Assembly (NCBI RefSeq): GCF_024753215.1
Contig: NZ_JANUGV010000006.1
Coordinates: 240,863 to 304,862 of the forward strand
Source: Massilia solisilvae
GTDB lineage: Bacteria > Pseudomonadota > Gammaproteobacteria > Burkholderiales > Burkholderiaceae_D
Length of the DNA stretch: 64,000 bases
Direction of reading: 5' to 3'
In this document: positions 34,857-45,239 of the stretch, piece after piece
Position numbering within the stretch: the first letter of the stretch is position 1
How the letters are laid out: each line of letters opens with the position of its first letter
Translations under genes and position numbers: made by a program
Notes under the pieces: model-generated
Told to the model about the DNA's origin: nothing
Database searches by the model: none
What the model saw: only the letters and a program-made list of their open reading frames with translations

Positions 34857-36557
34857 TCAAGATTCTTGCAGCGCTGCTCGCGTTGCTTTTGGAACAGAGA
34901 CTTCCACTTCAATTTCTCTCGGAGGAAAAGTTATATCGGATGGAGCGCTCAACCGCGGGGGCTGTTTGGAAACTTCAATAGCCGCAGAAACCTTCAATAA
35001 TGAGTGGACGATCTCGCCAATCCGCTTCGCAAGCAGGGGCGGGACAGCGTTCCCGACTTGGTGGAACTGCTCCGTCCTGTTCCCCATAAAGAAATAATTG
35101 TCAGGAAAGGTTTGAAGCCGAGCCGCCTCCCGTACAGTTAAGCTTCTGCACTGTAGCGGATCCGGATGAATGAAGTAATGCCCGTCTTTTGAAATGTGGC
35201 TGGTCACAGTTGTTGCAGGCCGCCCTACCAGCTGAACACGGAAGCGATCTGAGAATTTGCCGCTTTCCCAATTTTCGTGGTTTGGTCTCAGCCCCTGCAA
35301 GAAAAACTCGTCATGGCCTTTTGGCGATCGCCCAAATGCCTTTGCGAACGCGGACGCGTACGCATATCGGCGAAGGTCTCCGGACATATGCCCGCGAGCT
35401 TCATGATTCAGCCACACGGAGAGTTTGGGGTCGTGGTACCACTCGGCGAGCTGGTGCGAATCAACGGTGTCCTTGCCATGTTTGGGCAGCTGTCTACCAC
35501 CTGTCCCGAGCCCCAAGGGCACCTCCCGTGATGAATCCACGAGTATCCGGTAGAGCTCATCCAAATTCTTAAAGCCCTTTATCTCCTTCGCCATCTCACT
35601 GAAGTGATTCCTTACTAAATAAGCCCAGTTTTCGTCTGAATCTGGGTCTCTGCTTAGTTTGCTGCGCAGGCGTGGAAGTGAGCTTATAACACTACCGACG
35701 GTCATCGGTGTCAACAACGGGATAGTCTTCGGCAACCGCCCGATGTCTTCTCTGACGCCGAGTAAGATAACTCGGTGCCGTGCTTGCGGAACTCCATGAT
35801 TTTCGGCTCTTACAACAAAGTCGCGTACATCGATCTTGCTCGGGTCGTCTCCCCTTGAGAAGGACGTGTTGTGGCTTATCGAGTGAATTCGATAGCCATG
35901 TCCAGAGGCAGCCATGCCAGTGGCTCGGTCAGGATCAGACAGATCTCTTAGAATGGATTCGAAAATTCTGTTTTCGCCGACACGCGCCGAGAGAATTCCC
36001 TTGACGTTCTCCATAACAAAGACCGCCGGCTTGTACTTCTGAATGATTCTGAGGTATTCCTTGTAGAGAAAATGCCGATGGTCATCTTCCGCTTTGTACT
36101 CGGCATTGCCCCGGTTGCGTGAGCGACCAACAAGCGAATATGCTTGGCAGGGTGGGCCGCCGATCAGGACCCATGGGGAATTCGGGCCCAAGCCGTGCAT
36201 GTTGATGCGGCGATCAAGCTTGTCGTTATCATTTGGGTTCCCTAGCTCCAACTGGCATGCCTCTTCCCCAGAGGCGGCCCATGCCTCCCGCGTCGTGTTG
36301 TCATAAGCCAGATCAGATTTTCCGTTGCAAAAACTATAGTAGGAGCCCAAGGCACTTCCGCCTTGACGCTTCAGCAAGCGATAGAAAGCTCGGAGACGAA
36401 GTGTACTGCGCGCCGCAGAATTCATCTCTGCCGATACAATGATCCTAAAGGGGTCGCTTTCCACTGACGAGAACCCTTCACCCAGGCCGCCCGGACCCGC
36501 AAAGAGGTCGACAATAGGGATGTGATCTGAAAATGGCGGTTGCGCTGTAATAACCAA
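34857..36557 (-). CDS. DNA (cytosine-5-)-methyltransferase
   Basis: C5-cytosine methyltransferase. Motif I is IVDLFAGPGGLGEGF, motif IV with the catalytic cysteine is GGPPCQAYSLVGRSRN, motif VI is VFVMENVKGIL, motif VIII is QARHRVILLGV, and motif X is HQVGNAVPPLLAKRIGE. The target-recognition region lies between VIII and X (LRPNHENWESGKFSDRFRVQ, VGRPATTVTSHISKDGHYFI). Start placed at TTG 36557, 13 codons before motif I; a longer TTG start at 36656 would overlap the divergent vsr gene by 56 bases. Its target site cannot be read from sequence. The pairing with Vsr shows it makes 5-methylcytosine that can deaminate. Confidence 0.93.
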   Translation of the reverse strand: MVITAQPPFSDHIPIVDLFAGPGGLGEGFSSVESDPFRIIVSAEMNSAARSTLRLRAFYRLLKRQGGSALGSYYSFCNGKSDLAYDNTTREAWAASGEEACQLELGNPNDNDKLDRRINMHGLGPNSPWVLIGGPPCQAYSLVGRSRNRGNAEYKAEDDHRHFLYKEYLRIIQKYKPAVFVMENVKGILSARVGENRIFESILRDLSDPDRATGMAASGHGYRIHSISHNTSFSRGDDPSKIDVRDFVVRAENHGVPQARHRVILLGVREDIGRLPKTIPLLTPMTVGSVISSLPRLRSKLSRDPDSDENWAYLVRNHFSEMAKEIKGFKNLDELYRILVDSSREVPLGLGTGGRQLPKHGKDTVDSHQLAEWYHDPKLSVWLNHEARGHMSGDLRRYAYASAFAKAFGRSPKGHDEFFLQGLRPNHENWESGKFSDRFRVQLVGRPATTVTSHISKDGHYFIHPDPLQCRSLTVREAARLQTFPDNYFFMGNRTEQFHQVGNAVPPLLAKRIGEIVHSLLKVSAAIEVSKQPPRLSAPSDITFPPREIEVEVSVPKATRAALQES

Positions 36558-36600
36558 TTTTTGTCTCGAGTAGAAACTTCGGTTTAGGATACCAGGAAAG

Positions 36601-37020
36601 ATGGACGTAGTCGATCCAGCCAAGCGATCGCAGATGATGGCTGGTATCCGGTCCAAGAATACGCTACCAGAGATGGTGGTGCGCAGGTTCTTGCATGCGC
36701 GGGGCTTCCGCTATCGCTTGCATGCTCGCAACCTGCCCGGATCGCCAGATTTGGCTTTGTCAAAATACAAAGTCGCAATATTCGTTCACGGTTGCTTTTG
36801 GCACCGCCATCCTTCTTGCAAATATGCGACCACTCCTTCTTCTAACACAGAACGATGGCTGCATAAATTCAGACAGAACGTTGCACGCGATACGCGAGAC
36901 ATGGCAGCTTTGAGCGCGTTCGGTTGGAGAGTGATTACGGTCTGGGAATGTGAACTACGAAGAGAGGGGGAAAACAGGTTGGAGCGCCTTATTGCCGAAA
37001 TACAGCGTAGTTCGCCCTAA
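36601..37020 (+). CDS. vsr: Very short patch repair endonuclease
   Basis: 139-residue Vsr endonuclease that nicks at T:G mismatches arising from deaminated 5-methylcytosine. Signature motifs are DPAKRSQMMAGIRSKNT at the N-terminus, FRYRLHARNLPGSPDLAL with the catalytic aspartate, VAIFVHGCFWHRHPSC and the C-terminal FGWRVITVWECEL. It is divergent from the methyltransferase gene rather than overlapping it on the same strand as in E. coli dcm-vsr. There is no strong RBS just before the ATG (ACCAGGAAAG at 5 bases is plausible). Confidence 0.94.
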   Translation: MDVVDPAKRSQMMAGIRSKNTLPEMVVRRFLHARGFRYRLHARNLPGSPDLALSKYKVAIFVHGCFWHRHPSCKYATTPSSNTERWLHKFRQNVARDTRDMAALSAFGWRVITVWECELRREGENRLERLIAEIQRSSP

Positions 37021-37041
37021 CGGTTTCAATGATTCGATAAT

Positions 37042-37064
37042 GACGGCCGCATATTGCGGCCGTC
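37042..37064 (+). terminator. Perfect hairpin after vsr
   Basis: Perfect 10-bp stem GACGGCCGCA / TGCGGCCGTC with a TAT loop, starting 21 bases after the vsr stop. The T-rich tail is poor (CTCGCGTAAAAT), so it is either a weak intrinsic terminator or a 3'-end stabilising hairpin. Confidence 0.5.
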
Positions 37065-37128
37065 TCGCGTAAAATCTGCTCGTTTCAGTGACCCTGCTTA
37101 TACACACACGAGGCTCGGGCCAGCAACA

Positions 37129-37425
37129 TTATACGTCGATATTCCCCGCCTGTAGCGCATTGGTCTCATTGAAGTTCCTCCGCGGCTCCACCTCATCGCC
37201 CATGAGCGTGGTGAAAATCTGGTCCGCCGCGATGGCATCTTCGATCTGCACCTTCAGCAAGCGATGAACGGGTCGGATCCATCGTCGTCACCCACAGCTG
37301 CTCCGGATTCATGAGCGTGGCGATCAGGGGGTGATCTGCCCCGACGACAGCATCTTCTCGAAGCGCGCCTTTTTCACGTTCAGCACCTTGCCGCGCACTG
37401 GCAGGACGGCCTGGAATGGCGTTGT
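37129..37425 (-). pseudogene. Decayed second copy of the gyrB 3' end
   Basis: This stretch repeats the last codons of the intact gyrB 1440 bases away. 37132-37260 aligns with 38572-38700 without gaps, including the terminal N-I-D-V codons and a stop (TAA here, TAG in gyrB). From about 37270 a single-base insertion breaks the frame. After ~37310 it jumps to a part of gyrB about 800 bases further upstream (39553-39655), so an internal deletion has occurred. Of eight differences in the first 120 bases, seven are synonymous, which means the copy spent most of its divergence as a functional gyrB. It cannot encode a GyrB fragment now. Confidence 0.9.
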
Positions 37426-37553
37426 GGCACTTGTTGGTGGATCTGTTCGCTCGCTGACTTAGTTCAATTCTCGCCTTTGGTTTCCCTGATCAAATAACGG
37501 CTTAGTTCGCAGGACTTGATTCCTGTCGATGACCTGTACCGCGAGGAGAGACG

Positions 37554-38165
37554 ATGACGAAAGCCGGAGCACTCCGACTAGGTGAGCAGAAGGAGCTGAG
37601 TGGACGAGCTTGGACCGGTCGCTTCCCAGGGAGCAATTCATTACGCGATCTTAAAATGCCGTTCCGGGACAGCGTTCGAGCCTTTATTGACGCCTTGCGT
37701 AGCGCGAACGCGACTGTGAAAATTGCGGCCACGTTCAGGCCGCCCGAGCGGGCATACCTGATGCATTGGTCCTGGCGCATTGTGAAGCAGGGGTTTGATC
37801 CGTCAAAGGTGCCATCAATGCCGGGTATAGAAATTGAGTGGGCACATAACGGGACCGACGGTAAGTACTCGCGGGAGGCTTCCGTTGCTGCTGCAAGCGA
37901 GATGGTGCATGGCTTCGAGATAGATCATTTAGGGGTGGCTCCTGCATTGGCGTCCCGTCATACCAGCGGCTTCGGGATCGACATGAGAATCAGCTGGATA
38001 GGGCACCTATCCATCGTCGATGCAGACGGGGATACCGTTGAAATAGTGCACTGGCCCCACACCGGTCTTAACCCGACTTTGCAGGAAGTTGGTGCAAGCT
38101 ACGGGGTGATCAAATACAACCGAAGCGGGCGTGACGATCCACACTGGTCCGATAACGGAGCATAA
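37554..38165 (+). CDS. M15-type peptidoglycan peptidase, probable secreted effector
   Basis: 203-residue zinc peptidase of the M15/D,D- or L,D-carboxypeptidase/endolysin type. Predicted zinc ligands are H136 and D143 in SRHTSGFGIDM and H197 in DPHW; the SxHxxGxxxD and HW signatures are typical. An early segment VKIAATFRPPERAYLMHWSW also matches the family. There is no signal peptide, so it would need a delivery system (type VI or eCIS) to reach peptidoglycan. RBS GAGGAGAGACG. Two bases separate it from a small exported protein that is the probable immunity partner. It lies between two gyrB 3' ends. Confidence 0.82.
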   Translation: MTKAGALRLGEQKELSGRAWTGRFPGSNSLRDLKMPFRDSVRAFIDALRSANATVKIAATFRPPERAYLMHWSWRIVKQGFDPSKVPSMPGIEIEWAHNGTDGKYSREASVAAASEMVHGFEIDHLGVAPALASRHTSGFGIDMRISWIGHLSIVDADGDTVEIVHWPHTGLNPTLQEVGASYGVIKYNRSGRDDPHWSDNGA

Positions 38166-38167
38166 CC

Positions 38168-38476
38168 ATGATCCGTAAAATTTTCTTTGCGTGTTCTTTG
38201 ATGCTGGCACTGGACTTGCGCGCGACCGAAGCGTTCCCGCGCGATGTACAGAAGTTCATCGATGACCGGGAGGGCTGTGATCACATGCGCGGTGAAGAAC
38301 CGGAGCCGGGTGATCGACAGCGTGCGAGAGAACTAAAACGCGAAATGGACCGGCTGTGCAAAGGTACGGATCGAAAACTTGCACAGCTAAAGAAGAAATA
38401 TGCCGCGAGCGCAATCGTTATGAAACGGTTAGGCGAGTTCGACCCACAGATCGAAGCGGCTGTACCTGAAAAGTAG
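38168..38476 (+). CDS. Small exported protein, probable immunity partner of the M15 peptidase
   Basis: 102-residue protein with a signal peptide (MIRKIFFACSLMLALDLRAT). The mature part is helical and charged, with two cysteines (DREGCDHMRGE, MDRLCKGTDRKLAQLKKKY) that likely form a disulfide in the periplasm. It starts 2 bases after the effector stop. This arrangement, a cytoplasmic-looking cell-wall hydrolase followed by a small periplasmic protein, is typical for type VI effector-immunity pairs. The immunity role is inference. Confidence 0.75.
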   Translation: MIRKIFFACSLMLALDLRATEAFPRDVQKFIDDREGCDHMRGEEPEPGDRQRARELKREMDRLCKGTDRKLAQLKKKYAASAIVMKRLGEFDPQIEAAVPEK

Positions 38477-38514
38477 CGATGGTACCGAACGATTGTTAGC
38501 GAGGCTGTGAGGCC

Positions 38515-38544
38515 AAAAAAAACCACGCGACGAGGCGTGGTTTT
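38515..38544 (-). terminator. Intrinsic terminator of gyrB
   Basis: Stem AACCACGC (38521-38528) / GCGTGGTT (38535-38542). On the minus strand it is followed by a run of eight T, starting about 27 bases after the gyrB stop. It also has TTTT on the plus strand, so it may serve the plus-strand effector/immunity operon too. Confidence 0.88.
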
Positions 38545-38568
38545 CTGTTGTGGCGCGCTCTCGGACGT

Positions 38569-41082
<2,514 letters not shown>

Positions 41083-41134
41083 TTAAAACTGTGTTCGGGC
41101 CGATGCTTTTGGCCATAGCCCCTGGCCTAAAAAC

Positions 41135-41217
41135 CGTCGTTCCCGCGCAGGCGGGAACCCAGGTGTTTGCGTGCGGGACGCTCAGCATGGGTCCCCGCCT
41201 TCGCGGGGGGACGACGG
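41135..41217. repeat. Intergenic palindromic repeat, CGGGAACCC...GGGTCCCCG family (copy 1)
   Basis: Between dnaN and gyrB. Left arm GTCGTTCCCGCGCAGGCGGG followed by AACCCA, right arm CTCAGCATGGGTCCCCGCCT then TCGCGGGGGGACGACG. Related copies lie at 44058-44164 and 46983-47091. Each arm is itself a small hairpin. Confidence 0.8.
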
Positions 41218-41236
41218 CAGAGGGAGAGGTATTCTC

Positions 41237-42343
41237 TTAAATCCGCATCGGCATGACGACGTACTTGAAGTCGCCGTTATCAGGAATCGAAATCAGCGCC
41301 GACGAGTTCGAGTCGCCCAGCGCGATGTTCACCTGCTCGCATTTCAGGTTGTTGAGCACGTCGAGCAGGTAGGTGACGTTGAAACCGATGTCGATCTTGT
41401 CGCCGCCGTAGTCGATTTCCAGTTCTTCCACCGCCTCTTCCTGGTCGGCATTGGTCGAGCTGATCTTCATGATGCCCGGCTCGATCATGCAGCGCACGCC
41501 CTTGAACTTGTCGCTGGTCATGATCGCGGCGCGCTGCAGCGAACGCAGCAGCTCGTCACGGCTGATCGTGAAGTCGTTCTTGTAGCCCTTCGGGATCACG
41601 CGCGTGTAGTCGGGGAACTTGCCTTCGACCAGCTTGGACACCAGCTCGATGTCGGCGAAGGTCAGCTTCACCTGCGAAGCAGCGATGTCCAGCTGAACCG
41701 GATCGTCGTTCTCTTCCAGCAGGCGCTGCAGTTCGATGATGGTCTTGCGCGGGATGATCACTTCCTGGCGCTCGAACGACTGCTCGGTCTCGACCTGGCA
41801 GAAGGCCAGACGGTGGCCGTCGGTGGCGACCGCGATCACGTGCGAGCCGTCCAGCACCAGCAGCAGGCCGTTCAGGTAGTAGCGGATGTCCTGCTGCGCC
41901 ATGGAGAAGTGCACCATGTTGAACAGGTGCTTGAGGGTCTTCTGCGGCAGGGTCACGCTGGCGTTGTAGCTGTCGGCCACCGAGACGGTCGGAAACTCTT
42001 CCGCGGCAAGGGTCTGCAGCGCGAAGCGCGACTTGCCGCTTTGCACCGTCAGGCGCTTGTTCAGCAGGGTCAGCGACACGTCGCCCGACTCCGGCAGCGC
42101 GCGCAGGATGTCCAGCAGCTTGCGCGCCGCTACCGTGGTGCCGGTCACTTCGGCGCCCGAGCCGATCGCCGCGTGCGTCGTGATCTGCACCTCGGTGTCG
42201 GTCGACAGGAAAGACACGTTCTCGCCGTCCTTGCGGATGAGGATATTGGCCAGAATCGGCATCGTGTGCCGACGCTCGACAATACCACTCACGATTTGCA
42301 GTGGCCGGAGCAGCGTGTCTCGGGTAGTTTTGACCAGTTGCAT
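41237..42343 (-). CDS. dnaN: DNA polymerase III beta subunit (sliding clamp)
   Basis: 368-residue beta clamp that tethers DNA polymerase III to DNA. Typical start MQLVKTTRDTLLRPLQIVSG followed by VERRHTMPILANILI; the middle has the conserved DIRYYLNGLLLVLDGSHVIA and VATDGHRLAFC; the C-terminal end is SALISIPDNGDFKYVVMPMRI, where VMPMRI is the family hallmark. It is 190 bases downstream of dnaA; that gap is largely filled by a palindromic repeat. Confidence 0.98.
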   Translation of the reverse strand: MQLVKTTRDTLLRPLQIVSGIVERRHTMPILANILIRKDGENVSFLSTDTEVQITTHAAIGSGAEVTGTTVAARKLLDILRALPESGDVSLTLLNKRLTVQSGKSRFALQTLAAEEFPTVSVADSYNASVTLPQKTLKHLFNMVHFSMAQQDIRYYLNGLLLVLDGSHVIAVATDGHRLAFCQVETEQSFERQEVIIPRKTIIELQRLLEENDDPVQLDIAASQVKLTFADIELVSKLVEGKFPDYTRVIPKGYKNDFTISRDELLRSLQRAAIMTSDKFKGVRCMIEPGIMKISSTNADQEEAVEELEIDYGGDKIDIGFNVTYLLDVLNNLKCEQVNIALGDSNSSALISIPDNGDFKYVVMPMRI

Positions 42344-42419
42344 AGGTATCCCTCAGGTATGTATTTATAAAAACTGTCTTTCCAGCACTATTTTGCCAGA
42401 ATTCTCCTACAGCAATCAC

Positions 42420-42525
42420 CGTAGGGTGGGCAGGTCTCCTGCCCACGCGTTCAATCCCAGCGTGAGGCGCCGTGACAGCGCCAAAGCAGGTTGAACGCGT
42501 GGGCGGGAAACCCGCCCACCCTACG
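42420..42525. repeat. CGTAGGGTGGGCAGG inverted-repeat element (copy 1)
   Basis: 106-bp element with long terminal inverted repeats: CGTAGGGTGGGCAGGTCTCC with GCCCACGCGTTCAA at the left and TTGAACGCGTGGGCGGG with CCCGCCCACCCTACG at the right. It occupies most of the dnaA-dnaN gap. A second copy lies at 53977-54080. It codes for nothing recognisable and resembles a miniature inverted-repeat or REP/BIME element. Confidence 0.85.
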
Positions 42526-42533
42526 ATCCGCCA

Positions 42534-43916
42534 TCAGCCCTTCAGCGTCTGCTCCAGCACGTGCAGCTCGTGGTTCACCTCCGGGCTTTTGGCCCGGTCC
42601 TGCGCAATCTTCCGTACCGCATGCAGCACGGTGGTGTGGTCGCGGCCTCCGAACAGTTCGCCGATCTCCGGCAGGCTCTTTTGCGTCAGCTCCTTGGCCA
42701 GGTACATCGCGATCTGGCGCGGCCGCGCGATGTTGGCCGGCCGGCGTTTGCTGTACATGTCCGCCACCTTGATGTTGAAGAAGTCCGCCACCGTCTTCTG
42801 GATGTTCTCCACGCTGATCTGGCGGTTCTGCACCGACAGCAGGTCCTTGAGCGCTTCCTTCACGATATCGATCGTGATCTCGCGGCCGTGGAAGCGCGAA
42901 TACGCCAGGATCTTGCGCAGCGCGCCTTCCAGCTCGCGCACGTTCGAGCGCAGGTGCTTGGCCACGAAGAAGGCCACGTCGTCCGACAGCGTCACGCCGT
43001 CCGACTGCGCCTTCTTCAGCAGGATCGCCACCCGCATTTCCAGCTCCGGCGGCTCGATCGCCACCGTCAGGCCGGAGTCGAAGCGCGAGATCAGGCGGTC
43101 GTCCATGCCGGTGATCTCTTTCGGGTAGGTGTCGCTGGTGATGATGATCTGCTTCTTGGCCGCGATCAGCGCCTCGAACGCATAGAAGAACTCTTCCTGC
43201 GTCCGGCTCTTGCCGCCGAAGAACTGGATATCGTCGATCAGCAGCATGTCCAGCGAGTGATAGTAATGCTTGAAGTCGTCGAAGCCCTTGCGCTGGTAGG
43301 CCGTCACCACGTCGCGCACGTACTGCTCGGCGTGGATGTAGCGGATGCGCGCGCCCGGCTGGTCGGCCATCACCTGGTTGCCGATTGCGTGAATCAAGTG
43401 GGTCTTACCAAGGCCCACGCCGCCGTAGAAGAACAGCGGGTTGTAAGACACGCCCGGGTTGTTGGCCACCTGGATCGCGGCGGCGCGCGCCAGCTGGTTG
43501 GCCTTACCGGTCACGAAGCTGTCGAAGGTCAGGTCCGGGTTGATGCGGCTCTGCTCGCGTTTGGGCGAGTTGGCGATGTTCATGTTGTCCGGGCTCGACG
43601 AAATCATCGGCGCGGCCATGCCATTGCCGTTGACGGCGGGCGCCGGGGCGCTGGCGGCGCCCACCGGCTTCTTGTTCTTCGGGTCGAGCACGAACTGCAC
43701 TTCGATCGGAGCTTCCCAGTACTGGCAGGCCAGGGCCGTGATCCGCGAGGCGAACTGCGACTTGACCATGTCGAGCTTGAAGCGGTTCGGCGCGGCGATG
43801 CGCAGTTTGCCGTCTTCGTAGTCGAGGGCGACCAGCGGCTTGATCCAGGCGCTGAATTGCTGCGGCGTCAGCTCGAGTTCAAGTTGCGCGGAACAGGTCT
43901 GCCAGAAATTTTCCAT
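42534..43916 (-). CDS. dnaA: Chromosomal replication initiator protein DnaA
   Basis: 460-residue AAA+ initiator. Domain I is at the N-terminus ([21 protein letters not shown]), then a Pro/Ala/Asn linker. Domain III has Walker [17 protein letters not shown] and Walker [14 protein letters not shown], with [20 protein letters not shown] after it. Domain IV holds the DNA-binding signature [15 protein letters not shown]. It binds DnaA boxes such as the one at 43969-43977 right upstream, which suggests autoregulation. Confidence 0.98.
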   Translation of the reverse strand: MENFWQTCSAQLELELTPQQFSAWIKPLVALDYEDGKLRIAAPNRFKLDMVKSQFASRITALACQYWEAPIEVQFVLDPKNKKPVGAASAPAPAVNGNGMAAPMISSSPDNMNIANSPKREQSRINPDLTFDSFVTGKANQLARAAAIQVANNPGVSYNPLFFYGGVGLGKTHLIHAIGNQVMADQPGARIRYIHAEQYVRDVVTAYQRKGFDDFKHYYHSLDMLLIDDIQFFGGKSRTQEEFFYAFEALIAAKKQIIITSDTYPKEITGMDDRLISRFDSGLTVAIEPPELEMRVAILLKKAQSDGVTLSDDVAFFVAKHLRSNVRELEGALRKILAYSRFHGREITIDIVKEALKDLLSVQNRQISVENIQKTVADFFNIKVADMYSKRRPANIARPRQIAMYLAKELTQKSLPEIGELFGGRDHTTVLHAVRKIAQDRAKSPEVNHELHVLEQTLKG

Positions 43917-44201
43917 GAATGCCAGCTAATTGATACGTAACACGCTATTTTACCTGTACTGGCGGGAGTTATCCACAGGCAGCGTCGTGAATTTTTCACC
44001 GTTGCGGGCTTGACAGGGCGGCTCTGGCGGCGCTTCCTTCCCCCTCTATCCCCGGCGCCGTCGTCCCGGCGCAGGCCGGGACCCATAGACCGGGTGAGCT
44101 GTCGAAATGATGCGCCGCAGGCCCCGTAGCTCAGCATGGACCCCCGCCTTCGCCGGGGCGACAGTTTCACGCCAATACTGCCTCCCGCAACAACAGCGAC
44201 C
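43917..44201. other. dnaA-rpmH intergenic region, candidate replication origin / dnaA promoter
   Basis: The ~500 bases between divergent dnaA and rpmH. A perfect DnaA box TTATCCACA lies at 43969-43977, 53 bases upstream of the dnaA start. An AT-richer stretch (TAATTGATACGTAACACGCTATTTT) precedes it. This is the usual place for oriC in many bacteria, but only one perfect box is seen here and a palindromic repeat occupies 44058-44164, so origin function is inference; the dnaA promoter is likely here in any case. Confidence 0.55.
44058..44164. repeat. Intergenic palindromic repeat, same family (copy 2)
   Basis: Left arm CGTCGTCCCGGCGCAGGCCG then GGACCCAT; right arm CTCAGCATGGACCCCCGCCT then TCGCCGGGGCGACA. 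It lies inside the dnaA-rpmH gap, close to the DnaA box. Confidence 0.8.
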
Positions 44202-44231
44202 TTGACAGCTGGACGGAAAATGCTGTCTAAT
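44202..44231 (+). promoter_or_regulatory. Sigma70-type promoter for rpmH-rnpA-yidD-yidC
   Basis: TTGACA (44202-44207), 18-base spacer, TCTAAT (44226-44231). It would give a ~175-base leader before rpmH, room for autogenous control; no riboswitch was recognised. Confidence 0.65.
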
Positions 44232-44414
44232 TCAGGGTTCCCCGTCCGTATGCCATGTCAGGTCGTCAACAGCGCCTGGCGATGTGAGCGGGCGAAACGA
44301 GTATCTGCTGTGGCGTGACGCTGGCTTAACTACTGCGATCCTGTCATTGGCGCCCGAAGCTGACGAGACGTCAGACCCGATTTTGCATATTAATTTGCTT
44401 TAAGCGAGACCACC

Positions 44415-44549
44415 ATGAAACGTACTTACCAACCTTCCGTCGTCCGTCGCAAGCGCACGCACGGCTTCCGCGCACGCATGGCTACCCGTGGTGGCCGTCA
44501 AGTCCTGAACGCCCGTCGCGCCAAGGGCCGCAAGCGCCTGGCCGTATAA
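44415..44549 (+). CDS. rpmH: 50S ribosomal protein L34
   Basis: 44-residue, very basic L34: starts [20 protein letters not shown] and ends [13 protein letters not shown], the complete family consensus. Start at ATG 44415 behind GCGAGACCACC. It is first in the conserved rpmH-rnpA-yidD-yidC operon, 33 bases before rnpA. The gene is short and easily missed. Confidence 0.98.
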   Translation: MKRTYQPSVVRRKRTHGFRARMATRGGRQVLNARRAKGRKRLAV

Positions 44550-44582
44550 GGCCAGTCGCTCCTCGATCGATCGCGGTCGGCC

Positions 44583-44975
44583 ATGACAGGCGAAGGGTTG
44601 CACGACTTCGCGCGCGTTCGGCGAATCGTTAAAACGGATGAGTTTTCATCCGTTTTTCGTTTGCGGCCGACGCAAAAAACGGCGCATTTCGTGCTCTATA
44701 CCCGCCCCAACAGCCTGCCGCATGCGCGGCTGGGCATCGTCGCGGCCAAACGCTTTGCCCCGCGCGCGGTCACGCGCAACACCATCAAGCGCGTCACGCG
44801 CGAGCTGTTCCGCGTGACCGGGCTGCCGCCGCTGGACTGCATCGTGCGCCTGGCGCGCCCGGTCAACACCAAGTCCGGCCCGGCCACCACCAGCGCCCTG
44901 AAGGCCGAGCTGCGCTCCGAGCTGGAACGCCTGTTCGCCGCCCAGAAGGCGCGCGCCACGGCGGCCACCCCATGA
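44583..44975 (+). CDS. rnpA: Ribonuclease P protein component
   Basis: 130-residue protein subunit of RNase P, which helps the RNA subunit cleave the 5' leader from tRNA precursors. It has the family core [20 protein letters not shown] followed by [10 protein letters not shown] (the R-N-x-I-K-R signature), and [15 protein letters not shown] at the N-terminus. The last bases overlap the yidD start (ATGA). Confidence 0.96.
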   Translation: MTGEGLHDFARVRRIVKTDEFSSVFRLRPTQKTAHFVLYTRPNSLPHARLGIVAAKRFAPRAVTRNTIKRVTRELFRVTGLPPLDCIVRLARPVNTKSGPATTSALKAELRSELERLFAAQKARATAATP

Positions 44976-45229
44976 GCCGCCTGCTCGTCTGGCTGGTGCG
45001 CGGCTACCAGTTGCTGGTCTCGCCCATGCTGGGCCAGAACTGCCGTTTCTACCCGACCTGTTCCAACTACGCGGTGGAAGCCCTGCGCACGCATGGCGCC
45101 GGCCGCGGGTCCTGGCTCGCGCTGCGTCGCGTGTGCCGCTGCCACCCCTGGAATCCGGGCGGCGTCGACCCTGTTCCGCCCGCGCGGCAGGACTCTCATC
45201 CAGCCGCTTGCGGTTGCAATCACCACTGA
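44972..45229 (+). CDS. yidD: Membrane protein insertion efficiency factor YidD
   Basis: 85-residue YidD family protein thought to aid YidC-dependent insertion. The conserved cysteine-rich core is present: [35 protein letters not shown], then [17 protein letters not shown]. It overlaps the rnpA stop and lies 10 bases before yidC. Confidence 0.97.
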   Translation: MSRLLVWLVRGYQLLVSPMLGQNCRFYPTCSNYAVEALRTHGAGRGSWLALRRVCRCHPWNPGGVDPVPPARQDSHPAACGCNHH

Positions 45230-45239
45230 ATGAAATCCA

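Noticed and set aside
34679..35097. Short plus-strand frames at the 3' edge of the methyltransferase
   Set aside because: No RBS, no recognisable protein, and overlap with conserved methyltransferase codons.
36558..36656. N-terminal extension of the methyltransferase to TTG 36656
   Set aside because: It would overlap the divergent vsr coding sequence and adds no conserved motif; TTG 36557 is preferred though not proven.
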